This document shows, in pieces, positions 8,864 to 17,007 of a stretch of DNA of 38,310 nt. The stretch lies in assembly GCA_020638135.1 (NCBI GenBank), contig JACKJE010000024.1:1-38310 (forward strand), given 5' to 3'. Position 1 is the stretch's first letter; each line of letters opens with the position of its first letter. The notes under the pieces were generated by a model, which was not told the DNA's origin, did not search any database, and saw only the letters and a list, made by a program, of their open reading frames with translations. Position numbers and translations under genes: made by a program. This DNA comes from Methylobacteriaceae bacterium (GTDB lineage: Bacteria; Pseudomonadota; Alphaproteobacteria; Rhizobiales; Beijerinckiaceae).

Positions 8864-10011
8864 TATCGCGAGCCGATCGCTCACCGCTTTCCGACTGGCT
8901 ATGGACAATCGACCGCTGGCTGCTCGGCGCACTCGGCCTGCTCATGGTCTGCGGCCTGGTGTTCGGCATGGCCGGTTCGCCGCCGGTCGCCGAGCGCCTG
9001 CATCTGCCGACCTTCTATTTCGTCAATCATCAGGCGATGTATCTCGTGCCCGCGATCGCCGTGCTGATCGGCGCCTCGTTTCTCTCGCCGCGTCAGGTGC
9101 GGCGCGCGGCGCTGGTCATCTTCATCGGCGCGATGGCGCTGATCTTCGCGGCGCTGCTGTTCGGCGCGGAAGTGAAGGGCGCGCGGCGCTGGATATTCGG
9201 CGTGCAGCCCTCGGAATTCGTCAAGCCCGCGTTCGCCGTCCTGGCGGGCTGGGCCTTTTCGGAAGGCGCGCGGCGGCGCGACGTGCCGGCCAATCTGCTC
9301 GCCATCCTCATCCTGCCGGCGACCGTCGTGCCGCTGATCATGCAGCCCGACTTCGGGCAGACCATGCTGATCTCACTCGTCTGGGGCGCGCTGTTCTTCA
9401 TGGCCGGCCTGCACTGGTTCTGGGTCGCTGGCATCGGCGGCGCCGGCGCGATGTCGGTATTCGCGGCGTATAAATTCGTGCCGCACGTGCGGGCGCGCAT
9501 TCTGAAATTTCTCGAGCCGCAATCGGCGGGCGGCGTGACCGACACGTTCCAGGTCGACACGGCGCGCGACTCGTTCATCGCCGGCGGCTGGCTCGGCAAA
9601 GGGCCGGGCGAGGGCACGCTGAAACGCATTCTTCCCGACAGCCACACCGACTTCATCTTCGCCGTCACGGGTGAGGAATTCGGCGTCATCGTCTGCATCC
9701 TGCTGGTCACGCTGTTCGCCTTCATCGTCGTGCGCGGGCTCGGCAACGCCGCGCGCAACGAAGACCCGTTCTGCCGGTTCGCGGCGGCGGGGCTGACCAT
9801 GCTGTTCGGCATCCAGAGCTGCATCAATCTGGCGGTCAACCTGCATCTCATGCCGGCCAAGGGCATGACGCTGCCCTTCGTCAGCTATGGCGGCTCGTCG
9901 CTGATCTCGCTCGCGCTCGGCATGGGCTTTCTGATCGCTGTCACGCGCAAGCGGCCGCGCACGGAAGTGCTGATGGACGCAAGCCTCGACGCGTCGTCGC
10001 AGCGCGCATGA
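8860..10011 (+). CDS. ftsW: Septal peptidoglycan glycosyltransferase FtsW (SEDS family)
   Basis: SEDS-family lipid II polymerase acting with FtsI at the division septum. The 383-aa protein has about ten membrane segments and SEDS signatures: RRWIFGVQPSEFVKPAF, PDFGQTMLI, GWLGKGPGEGTLKR followed by LPDSHTDFIFAVTGEEFG, and PFVSYGGSSLISLALGMGF. ATG 8860 overlaps the murD stop. The frame is open for more than 1.7 kb upstream across murD and part of mraY, but this is GC-rich read-through; the homology starts at 8860. The stop overlaps the murG ATG. Confidence 0.96.
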   Translation: MISRADRSPLSDWLWTIDRWLLGALGLLMVCGLVFGMAGSPPVAERLHLPTFYFVNHQAMYLVPAIAVLIGASFLSPRQVRRAALVIFIGAMALIFAALLFGAEVKGARRWIFGVQPSEFVKPAFAVLAGWAFSEGARRRDVPANLLAILILPATVVPLIMQPDFGQTMLISLVWGALFFMAGLHWFWVAGIGGAGAMSVFAAYKFVPHVRARILKFLEPQSAGGVTDTFQVDTARDSFIAGGWLGKGPGEGTLKRILPDSHTDFIFAVTGEEFGVIVCILLVTLFAFIVVRGLGNAARNEDPFCRFAAAGLTMLFGIQSCINLAVNLHLMPAKGMTLPFVSYGGSSLISLALGMGFLIAVTRKRPRTEVLMDASLDASSQRA

Positions 10012-11099
10012 GCGGTGAGACGATCCTGGTGGCCGCCGGCGGGACGGGCGGCCATCTCTTTCCCGCCGAGGCCTTGGCGCATGCGCTGATTTCGCGAGGG
10101 CTTGCCGTCGATCTTGCGACCGATACGCGCGCGGAAAAATACGGGCAGGCGTTTCCCGCGCGCAATATCTACGCCATTCCGGCGGCGACGCCGACCGGCG
10201 GCGGCGTCGCTTCGAAAGCGCTCGCAATCGCGACGCTGGCGCGCGGCGTGTTGTCCTGCCTGCCGCTGCTGCGGCGCGTGAAGCCCGCCGTCGTCGTCGG
10301 CTTTGGCGGTTATCCGACCGTGCCGCCGCTGGTCGCCGCGAGCCTTCTGAACATCCCCGCCGTGCTGCACGAACAGAATGCGGTGATGGGCCGCGCGAAC
10401 AAGTTTCTGGCGGGCCGCGTGCAAAGAATAGCGACCGGCTTTCCGCTGTCTCGCGCGGATGAGTCGATCCTGACGAAGAGCGTCGTCACCGGCAATCCGC
10501 TGCGGCCGGCGGTGCTGGAAGCGGCGAAGCTGCCGTATCCGTCTTTCGAAAATGGCGCGCTCAACGTGCTGGTCACCGGCGGCTCGCAGGGCGCGAAAGT
10601 GTTTTCGGACATCGTGCCGGCGGCGATCGAAGCCTTGTCGCCGGACGAGCGTTCGCGCGTAAGGCTCGTGCAGCAGGCGCGCGGCGAGGACCGCGAGCGC
10701 GTGCTGGCGACATACGCCCGCATCGGCTTTGCGGCGGAGTCGAGCCCTTCTTCAAGGACCTGCCGGCCGGATCGCCGGCGCATCTGCTGATCGCGCGCTC
10801 CGGCGCCTCGACCGTCGCGGAAGTCGCGGCGATCGGCCGTCCAGCGATCCTCGTGCCGTTCCCGTTCGCGCTCGACGCCGACCAGGCGCAATGCCGCCGA
10901 ACTCGCCCGCACCGGGGCGGTCGAGGTGATCGACCAGAAGGTCTTCACCGTTGAAAAATTGACGGAATTGCTGCGCGCGGCGCTCGCCGATCCCTCGGGG
11001 TTGACGAAAAGGGCCGAAGCCGCCAAGAGCGCGGGCATTCTCGACGCCGCCGAGCGTCTCGCCGACATCGTGGTCGGCCTCGTTCGATCCAAGGGTTGA
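10008..11099 (+). CDS. murG: MurG, lipid II-forming N-acetylglucosaminyltransferase, two frameshifts
   Basis: Peripheral membrane GT28 enzyme that adds GlcNAc to lipid I, giving lipid II. The N-terminal half shows AAGGTGGHLFPAEALA, GFGGYPTVPPL and VLHEQNAVMGRANK, then VTGGSQGAKVFSD. As given, the frame stops at 10788-10790. Reading FAAE then VEPFFKDLPAGSPAHLLIAR requires one missing G near 10739, and returning to NAAELARTGAVEVIDQ requires two missing bases near 10889 (net minus three, so the original frame resumes and ends at 11099). The restored protein would have about 364 aa, normal for MurG. Since murG is essential and the residues on both sides are well conserved, I read these as sequence errors, but a real defect cannot be excluded from this sequence alone. 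Confidence 0.93.
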
Positions 11100-11104
11100 T
11101 CTTC

Positions 11105-12510
11105 ATGAAACTGCCGCGCGATCTCGGCCCCATTCATTTCGTCGGCATCGGCGGTATCGGCATGTCCGGCATCGCCGAAGTGCTGATCAATCTCGGCCAT
11201 AAGGTGCAGGGCTCGGACGCCTCCGAGAACGCCAACGTCAAGCGGCTCGCCGACAAGGGCGCCAAGGTCTTCATCGGCCATTCCGCGAGCAATCTGGGCG
11301 ATGCCGCCGTGGTCGTCGTCTCCACGGCGATCAAGCGCGACAATCCGGAACTGGCGGCGGCGCGCGAATTGCGTCTGCCGGTGGTGCGGCGTGCGGAAAT
11401 GCTGGCGGAGCTGATGCGGCTCAAGCAATGCGTCGCCATTGCCGGCACGCATGGCAAGACGACGACGACGTCGATCGTCGCCACGCTGCTCGACGCCGGC
11501 GGGCTCGATCCCACCGTCATCAACGGCGGCATCATCAACGCCTATGGCACCAATGCCCGGCTCGGCGCCGGCGACTGGATGGTGGTGGAAGCCGACGAGA
11601 GCGACGGCACGTTCCTGAAACTGCCGGCCGATGTCGCGATCGTCACCAATATCGATCCCGAACATCTCGATCATTTCAAGACGTTCGACGCGATCAAGGA
11701 AGCTTTTCGCCAGTTCGTGGAAAGCCTGCCGTTCTACGGCTTCGCGGTCATGTGCCTCGATCATCCGGCCGTGCAGGAGCTGGTTGGCAAGATCGAGGAC
11801 CGGCGCGTGATCACCTATGGCGAGAATCCGCAGGCCGACGTGCGATTGCTCGATGTCGATCTGACCGGCGGCGTGTCGCGCTTCAACGTGCTGATGCGCG
11901 ACCGCAAGACGGGGGCCGCCACCTATCTCGAAAATCTCGTGATGCCCATGCCCGGCCATCACAATGCGCTGAACGCGACGGCGGCGATTGCGGTTGCGAG
12001 CGAACTCGGGCTGACGCCCGACCAGATCCGCAAGGCGCTGGCGACCTTCGGCGGCGTGAAGCGGCGCTTCACGAAGACCGGCGAGTGGAACGGCGTGCAG
12101 ATTTTCGACGATTACGGCCATCATCCGGTCGAGATCGCCGCCGTGCTGCGCGCCGCGCGCGCCTCCACCAAGGGCCAGGTGATCGCGGTCGTGCAGCCGC
12201 ATCGCTACACGCGCCTGCAGAGCCTGTTCGACCAGTTTGCGACCTGCCTGAACGATGCGGACACGGTGATCATCGCCGATGTCTATGCGGCCGGCGAACC
12301 GCCGATCGAAGGCGTCGACAAGAATTCACTGGTCGCCGCCATCACCGCGCATGGCCATCGCCAGGCGCTGGCGCTGCCGAACCCCGAGGCGTTGCCGGGG
12401 ATCGTGAAGGAAATCGCGCGCCCGGCGATTATGTCGTGTGCCTCGGCGCCGGCAATATCACGCAATGGGCCTGCGCGCTGCCAGCAGCTTGCGGCAGGAG
12501 CGAAGGGTGA
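11105..12510 (+). CDS. murC: UDP-MurNAc:L-alanine ligase MurC, one frameshift near the 3' end
   Basis: Cytoplasmic ligase that begins the stem peptide by adding L-Ala to UDP-MurNAc. Motifs: HFVGIGGIGMSGIAE (11-25), ATP loop GTHGKTTTT (114-122), VEADESDGTF, NIDPEHLDH, DDYGHHPVEI and VQPHRYTR. At about 12420 a CCC run seems one base short: the frame changes from EIARP to PGDYVVCLGAGNITQWA in the next frame, ending at 12510 and giving about 468 aa, the family length. Without this correction the ORF runs to 12595 with an unrelated tail. The ATG at 11105 has AAGGG 9 bases upstream; a TTG at 11096 is possible. Confidence 0.94.
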
Positions 12511-12614
12511 AATTGATCCGGTCAGCAGGAGCAGCGCGCAATCCAGAGTCCTGTCGCTGATTGTTTCGCTCGCCGAACGTCTGACGCGACTTTAATGCCG
12601 ATCTTCGCGCGAAT

Positions 12615-13499
12615 ATGCCCGAATTACGCGGGCGCCTTTCGGCCAACGAGCAGCTTGCGCCCTTCACGTGGTTTCGCGTCGGCGGGCCGGCGCAGGTTCT
12701 GTTCCAGCCGGCGGACGAGGAAGATCTTTCGTATTTTCTGTCGCGCCTATCCGCCGACATTCCCGTGCTCGTCGTTGGCCTCGGCTCCAATCTGATCGTG
12801 CGCGACGGCGGCGTGCCCGGCGTGGTGATCCGGCTCGGCGGCAAGGCCTTTGCCGATATCGTGGTGGAGGACGGCCACCGCCTGCGCGTCGGCGCGGCGG
12901 CGCCCGACCGTTTCGTCGCCAAGCGCGCGGCGGAGCTCGGCGTCGCCGGTCTCGAATTCCTGTCGGGCATTCCCGGCGCCATCGGCGGCGCGCTGCGCAT
13001 GAACGCCGGTGCGCATGGCGGCGAGACGAAGGACGTTCTGATTTTGGCGCGCGGCGTGGAACGTTCCGGCGAGACGATCGAGATCGCCAATGCCGGCATG
13101 GGATTTTCCTACCGCCATTCCAGCGCGCCGCGCGACGTGATCTTCACACAGGCGGTGCTGCAGGGCAGGGCGGGCGACAGGCTCGCCATCCAGGCCGAAA
13201 TGGATCGCATCACCGAGGCGCGCGAAAAAGCGCAGCCGATCCGAGAAAAGACCGGCGGCTCGACCTTCAAGAATCCGCCCGGCGGCAAGGCGTGGCAGGA
13301 GGTCGACAGGGCCGGCTGCCGCGGACTGATCGTTGGCGACGCGCAGGTGAGCGAGATGCACTGCAATTTTCTCATCAATCGCGGCAATGCGACCGCCGCC
13401 GATATCGAGGCGCTCGGGGAAGAAGTGCGCCGGCGCGTCCGCGAGACGAGCGGGGTGGAGCTGGAGTGGGAGATCAAGCGCGTCGGCGTGGCGCGTTGA
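12615..13499 (+). CDS. murB: UDP-N-acetylenolpyruvoylglucosamine reductase MurB
   Basis: FAD-dependent cytoplasmic reductase making UDP-MurNAc from enolpyruvyl-UDP-GlcNAc. The 294-aa protein has FTWFRVGGPAQVLF, VVGLGSNLIVRDGG, EFLSGIPGAIGGALRMNAG, GFSYRHS, and the catalytic region KTGGSTFKNP with GLIVGDAQVSEMHCNFLIN. ATG 12615 is the first start in this frame; no good ribosome binding site is visible. The codons just upstream (12594-12614) read N-A-D-L-R-A-N in frame, resembling the usual extra N-terminal residues of rhizobial MurB, and a stop lies at 12582-12584, so a small indel may have cut off the true start. Confidence 0.95.
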   Translation: MPELRGRLSANEQLAPFTWFRVGGPAQVLFQPADEEDLSYFLSRLSADIPVLVVGLGSNLIVRDGGVPGVVIRLGGKAFADIVVEDGHRLRVGAAAPDRFVAKRAAELGVAGLEFLSGIPGAIGGALRMNAGAHGGETKDVLILARGVERSGETIEIANAGMGFSYRHSSAPRDVIFTQAVLQGRAGDRLAIQAEMDRITEAREKAQPIREKTGGSTFKNPPGGKAWQEVDRAGCRGLIVGDAQVSEMHCNFLINRGNATAADIEALGEEVRRRVRETSGVELEWEIKRVGVAR

Positions 13500-13530
13500 A
13501 CGGATCGCGATCATTGCGAGAGGCCAGCGA

Positions 13531-15036
13531 ATGATTTCCGGGCGAGCCTGCAAGGCCGCGGTCCAGCATGCCTTGCTCAATCTGGGCTGTCGCTGCGCTG
13601 ATCGTCGCGCTCGCCATCGCACAGCAGGCGGCGGCCATCTCAACGGCGACGACAGCTGGTTCATCCTGTTCGCCGATAGGTCGCCCACGGCGCGCGCGCC
13701 TGTCGTCGATGTTTCGATCCCAATCCGCCGGCGGGTTTTGGTTATGCCTGCGGTGTTTACGCCGCGCGCATTCGGGCTGTCGGCGGAATTCTGGACGGTC
13801 GTCGAGATCTTCGCCTGCGCCTTCGCCTCGCTCACGCGCTGGCGCGCCATCGCGCGCGACAGGGCTGAGGCGAGGAAGCGCAGGCGTTGCGCAATGCGGC
13901 GCTTTGGGTTGTTCGCGGCGGGCTTCGGCTTCGCCGAGCCTGAGCATTTCGCGCTCATCTCTCTCCGCCTTTCATCGCCGCTGCGGCGCTGGCTCGCAGA
14001 AGGCGAGTCGCTTCGCCGCTGCGCCCGCGCTCGCGGCGTTCGCGGGCGGCGTCACGCTTTGCTTCAACCCTATTTCGCACTGCCGCTGCGGCGGTCGTGC
14101 TTTTCGCCATGGCGCGGCGGCGGTCGTTGGCGCTCCTGTTCGCGCCGGAAAACTTTGCGGCGGCGGCCGTGGCGATCGCCTGCTGGCTCTTCGTCTGGCT
14201 GCATTATCCGGAATACGTCTTCGAGATCGTGCGACGGTGGCGATGGAGCGTCTATGCGCCCGCGCGCTACAGGCTCCGGGGTTCTATTTCGCCTGCCGCC
14301 TTCGTCTTCAACGCCGCGCTGCTGGCTGCTGTCGCGATCGGCATGCGCTTTCTGGGGTTCGAGGCGCGGGCGTCTGCGCTCGCGCTCGCGTCGGCGGGTT
14401 CCTGCGACATACGTCTTCAGGCCAAACTCTGGTTCAACCAGCCTATCCGGGTAGCGCTCGGGGTTCTGGCCTGTGGCGCTTCTCGCGCAGGGCGCCTGAG
14501 GCTCGGAGGCGGCGCGGTTCGGACGGATGGCGATCCTGCCGGCGCTGATCGTCGCGCCGTTTCTCAATGCCGTGCAGCTCAACCTTCCGGGCGCGGAGGA
14601 ATATCCGGGGCTGACGGCGGCGGTGAAGGAGTCTTTGGCGAAGTCGGCAACAGCCGACTTCGCTGCGCCTGCGAATCCGAGCATCGGGGCGCTCGCGCGT
14701 CAGCTCGACGTCGGCCATCCTCTGACACGACGGCTCGGCGGCGTCTGGATCGGCCGACGCAATGCGATGTGGGTCGACAATTGCGTGCGCCAGATCCTCG
14801 CCACGAAAAAGGTGGACGAGGAGACGCGCGCGAAACTGCTCGAATATGCCGCCGACGAGCGGCGCGAGGTCGGCGAGGATTTGCGCAAGGGCCGGCCGGA
14901 CATTCTCCTGATCGAGGACGCGCAAACGCGGGAATGGGCGCTGAAAAAGCCGGAATTCGCCGGCCTGCTGGACGGCTACGCCAGGAAGGCGCAGGTGGGG
15001 GATATCGAGGTGTGGGCCCGAGTCGGGGCCCGCTAG
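13531..15036 (+). pseudogene. Polytopic membrane protein gene broken by many frame changes
   Basis: No single frame covers this stretch, but pieces of one membrane protein appear in order in alternating frames: VAALIVALAIAQQAAA (from 13583), NGDDSWFILFADR (13642-13680), DPNPPAGF (13716-13739), PAVFTPRAFGLSAEFW (from 13747), NAALWVV (13893), EPEHFALISL, GVTLCFNP, YFALPL, LLFAPENF...WLFVWLHYPEYVFEIV (to about 14231), FVFNAALLAAVAIGMRFLGF, KLWFNQ, AYPGSA, then an intact 170-codon C-terminal part from 14527 to 15036. The NGD-x-x-W loop and DPNPPA motif resemble rhizobial multi-pass proteins of glycosyltransferase GT-C-like architecture; this is an inference with low certainty. The likely start is ATG 13531 with GAGAGG 7 bases upstream. 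Motifs are intact although frames are not, which suggests indel errors more than old decay. Confidence 0.7.
14638..14663. repeat. Short palindrome, copy 1 (inside coding sequence)
   Basis: Arms GCGAAGTCGGC and GCCGACTTCGC pair perfectly around a 4-base AACA loop. It lies inside the C-terminal coding part of the broken membrane gene and is translated as K-S-A-T-A-D-F-A without disturbing the frame. The core 22 bases (14640-14661) are the exact reverse complement of copy 2 at 27375-27396. Confidence 0.75.
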
Positions 15037-15042
15037 ACGCGC

Positions 15043-15134
15043 CTTCATCCTGAGGAGCCCGCAGAGCGGGCGTCTCGAAGGATGGGGATGCGACCATGCT
15101 TCGAGACGGCCCTTTGGGCCTCCTCAGCATGAGG
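15043..15134. repeat. Intergenic palindromic repeat (CTTCATCCTGAGGAG type)
   Basis: The segment between the broken membrane gene and ddl begins CTTCATCCTGAGGAG and ends CCTCCTCAGCATGAGG, with matching inner arms CGTCTCGAAGGATG and CATGCTTCGAGACG and small hairpins (CCCGC/GCGGG, GGCCC/GGGCC). This layout is that of a dispersed intergenic repeat I recognise from many Rhizobiales genomes. It may fold in RNA between the two genes. Family recognition is from memory, the inverted repeat is seen directly. Confidence 0.75.
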
Positions 15135-15163
15135 GAGTTCGGATTTCAGGGGAATCGAATCAA

Positions 15164-16087
15164 ATGACCAAACATGTCGCGGTGCTGATGGGCGGGTGGG
15201 CGTCGGAGCGGCCGGTGTCGCTGCGCTCGGGCGAGGCCTGCACGAAGGCGTTGGAGAGCGTCGGCTATCGCGTCACCAAGGTCGATGTCGGGCGGGACAT
15301 AGCCGCGCAGCTTGCCGCGTTGAAGCCGGACGTCGCCTTCAACGCCCTGCATGGGCCGGGCGGCGAGGACGGCACGATCCAGGGCGTGCTGGAAGTGCTG
15401 CGCATTCCCTACACCCATTCCGGCGTGCTCGCCTCCGCGCTCGCCATGCAGAAGGATCTCGCCAAGACGATCATGGCGGCGGCGGGCGTTCCCGTGCCGG
15501 CCGGCAGGGTGGTCAGCCGGTTCGAAGCCGCCAAGGCGCATGTCCTGCCAGCCCCCTATGTGCTGAAGCCCGTGTCGGAGGGCTCGTCCTTCGGGGTGTT
15601 CATCATCAAGGAGGGGCGCTCGCACCCGCCGCAGGAGCTGGTTTCGCCCGAATGGACCTACGGCGACATGATGCTGGCGGAAACATTTGTCGATGGCCGG
15701 GAGCTGACCTGCGCGGTCATGGGCGACCGGGCGCTGGGGGTGACCGAGATCAAACCCGTTTCCGAAGCGTTCTACGGTTATGACGCAAAGTACGCAAAAG
15801 GCGGGTCAATCCACGTCCTGCCCGCACAAATTAAAGAAAATATTTACCAAAGGATTCAAGAGTTGGCAGTTGTGGCGCACAGAGCGCTCGGCTGTCGCGG
15901 CGTGAGCCGGACGGACTTTCGGTACGACGACCGCCCCGGAGGTACGGGCGAGCTCGTCGTGCTGGAGGTCAATACCCAGCCGGGCATGACGGAAACGTCT
16001 CTTGTGCCTGAGTTGGCGGCCCATGCGGGCCTCTCGTTCGGCGAGCTGGTAAGATGGATGGTGGAAGACGCGTCCTGCGATCGTTGA
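15164..16087 (+). CDS. ddl: D-alanine--D-alanine ligase
   Basis: ATP-grasp enzyme joining two D-alanines to the dipeptide used by MurF. The 307-aa protein has the start VAVLMGGWASERPVSL, ALHGPGGEDGTIQGVLE, VLKPVSEGSSFGVF, and the Mg/ATP region DFRYDD with VVLEVNTQPGMTETSLVPE. The ATG at 15164 has AGGGGA 10 bases upstream and follows a repeat, so this gene may have its own transcript start. An unusual AT-rich run of codons lies at 15829-15860 within the conserved region (see the separate entry). The 3' end overlaps the proposed ftsQ start by 34 bases. Confidence 0.96.
   Translation: MTKHVAVLMGGWASERPVSLRSGEACTKALESVGYRVTKVDVGRDIAAQLAALKPDVAFNALHGPGGEDGTIQGVLEVLRIPYTHSGVLASALAMQKDLAKTIMAAAGVPVPAGRVVSRFEAAKAHVLPAPYVLKPVSEGSSFGVFIIKEGRSHPPQELVSPEWTYGDMMLAETFVDGRELTCAVMGDRALGVTEIKPVSEAFYGYDAKYAKGGSIHVLPAQIKENIYQRIQELAVVAHRALGCRGVSRTDFRYDDRPGGTGELVVLEVNTQPGMTETSLVPELAAHAGLSFGELVRWMVEDASCDR
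15776..15870 (+). promoter_or_regulatory. AT-rich patch inside ddl, possible ftsQA promoter or operator
   Basis: Within otherwise GC-rich ddl, codons here switch to AAA, ATT, CAA, GCA and TTG. Bases 15829-15860 hold only 7 G or C in 32. The patch contains TTAA (15831), TTTACC (15843), an imperfect pair relative to the alphaproteobacterial CtrA site (spacing one too long, second half inexact), and one GATTC, a CcrM (GANTC) methylation site, at 15853. ftsQ starts about 190 bases downstream. A regulatory role is inference only; recombination or chance are alternatives. Confidence 0.25.
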
Positions 16088-17007
16088 CGGAGCAGCTTGG
16101 CTCTCCGTTCGCTTTCGCGTTTGCGCGTCCCCAACTCGCCGCCGGCGCCGTCTCCCGTCCTCTGCCCCGTGCGCGCGGCCCGCGCCGCTCCCGTCTTGAA
16201 AAGCTTCGTGCGGCGGCCATTCATCCGCTGGCGACCGGGGCGCTGATCTTCGGCTTTCTCGGCGGCGCCTTCGCCTATGCCGCGGTGCGCGGCGGGGCCT
16301 ACGAGAATTTCATCCAGACCGTGGGCACGCCCGGCGACCTACTTGCCCGCGCGATCGGCATGGGCATCGACACGGTCACGATTTCCGGCATCAGCGAGCT
16401 CAAGGAAACCGAAATCCTCGCCTATGCCGGCGTGAAGGCGCGCAACTCGCTGCCCTATCTCGACGCCGAGGGCATGCGCACGCGCCTGCGCTCCGTGCCG
16501 ATGATCCGCGACGCGGAAGTGCGCAAGCTCTATCCGAGCCGGCTCGCCATCACCGTGGTCGAGCGCCAGCCCTATGCGCTCTGGCAGAAGGACGGCAAGA
16601 TTTCGATCGTCTCGGCCGACGGCATGCCGATCGACTCCCTGCACGACGACCGCTACGCCCGCCTCCCGCTGATCGTCGGCGACGGCGCCAACGAGCGGCT
16701 CGACCAGTATCGCAGGATCATCGAGGCGGCGGGCGAGCTGACTCCGCGCATCAAGGCGGGCGCGCTCGTCTCGAGACGCCGGTGGTCGCTCTACACGACC
16801 GACAATGTCGAGGTGCGCCTGCCCGAGCTCGAGCCCGAGGCGGCGGTGCAGCGGCTGGCGAGCCTGCAGCGCGACTACCGCATTCTCGACAAGGACATCG
16901 TCGCGCTCGACCTGCGCGTGCCCGGCCGCGTCGAGGTCCAGTTGAGCAACGAGGCGGCGAGCGCCCGCCTCGAAAACCTATCCCGCAAGGCCAAGGGGAA
17001 GGTCTGA
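16054..17007 (+). CDS. ftsQ: Cell division protein FtsQ
   Basis: Bitopic inner-membrane protein linking the Z-ring to the late divisome through FtsL/FtsB. The 317-aa product has a basic cytoplasmic tail, one membrane segment (about 60-78), a POTRA domain (about 105-175: VTISGISELKETEIL, LPYLDAEGMRTRL, IRDAEVRKLYPSRLAITV, ERQPYALW) and an FtsQ C-terminal domain. The start at 16054 overlaps ddl by 34 bases and has only a weak Shine-Dalgarno sequence, so a slightly later start (for example TTG 16084) cannot be excluded. The stop overlaps the ATG of ftsA. Confidence 0.94.
   Translation: MDGGRRVLRSLTEQLGSPFAFAFARPQLAAGAVSRPLPRARGPRRSRLEKLRAAAIHPLATGALIFGFLGGAFAYAAVRGGAYENFIQTVGTPGDLLARAIGMGIDTVTISGISELKETEILAYAGVKARNSLPYLDAEGMRTRLRSVPMIRDAEVRKLYPSRLAITVVERQPYALWQKDGKISIVSADGMPIDSLHDDRYARLPLIVGDGANERLDQYRRIIEAAGELTPRIKAGALVSRRRWSLYTTDNVEVRLPELEPEAAVQRLASLQRDYRILDKDIVALDLRVPGRVEVQLSNEAASARLENLSRKAKGKV

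Noticed and set aside
12511..12595. Longer murC ending at 12595
   Set aside because: This tail comes from the uncorrected frame and does not resemble MurC; the conserved GDYVVCLGAGNITQWA lies in the other frame and ends at 12510.
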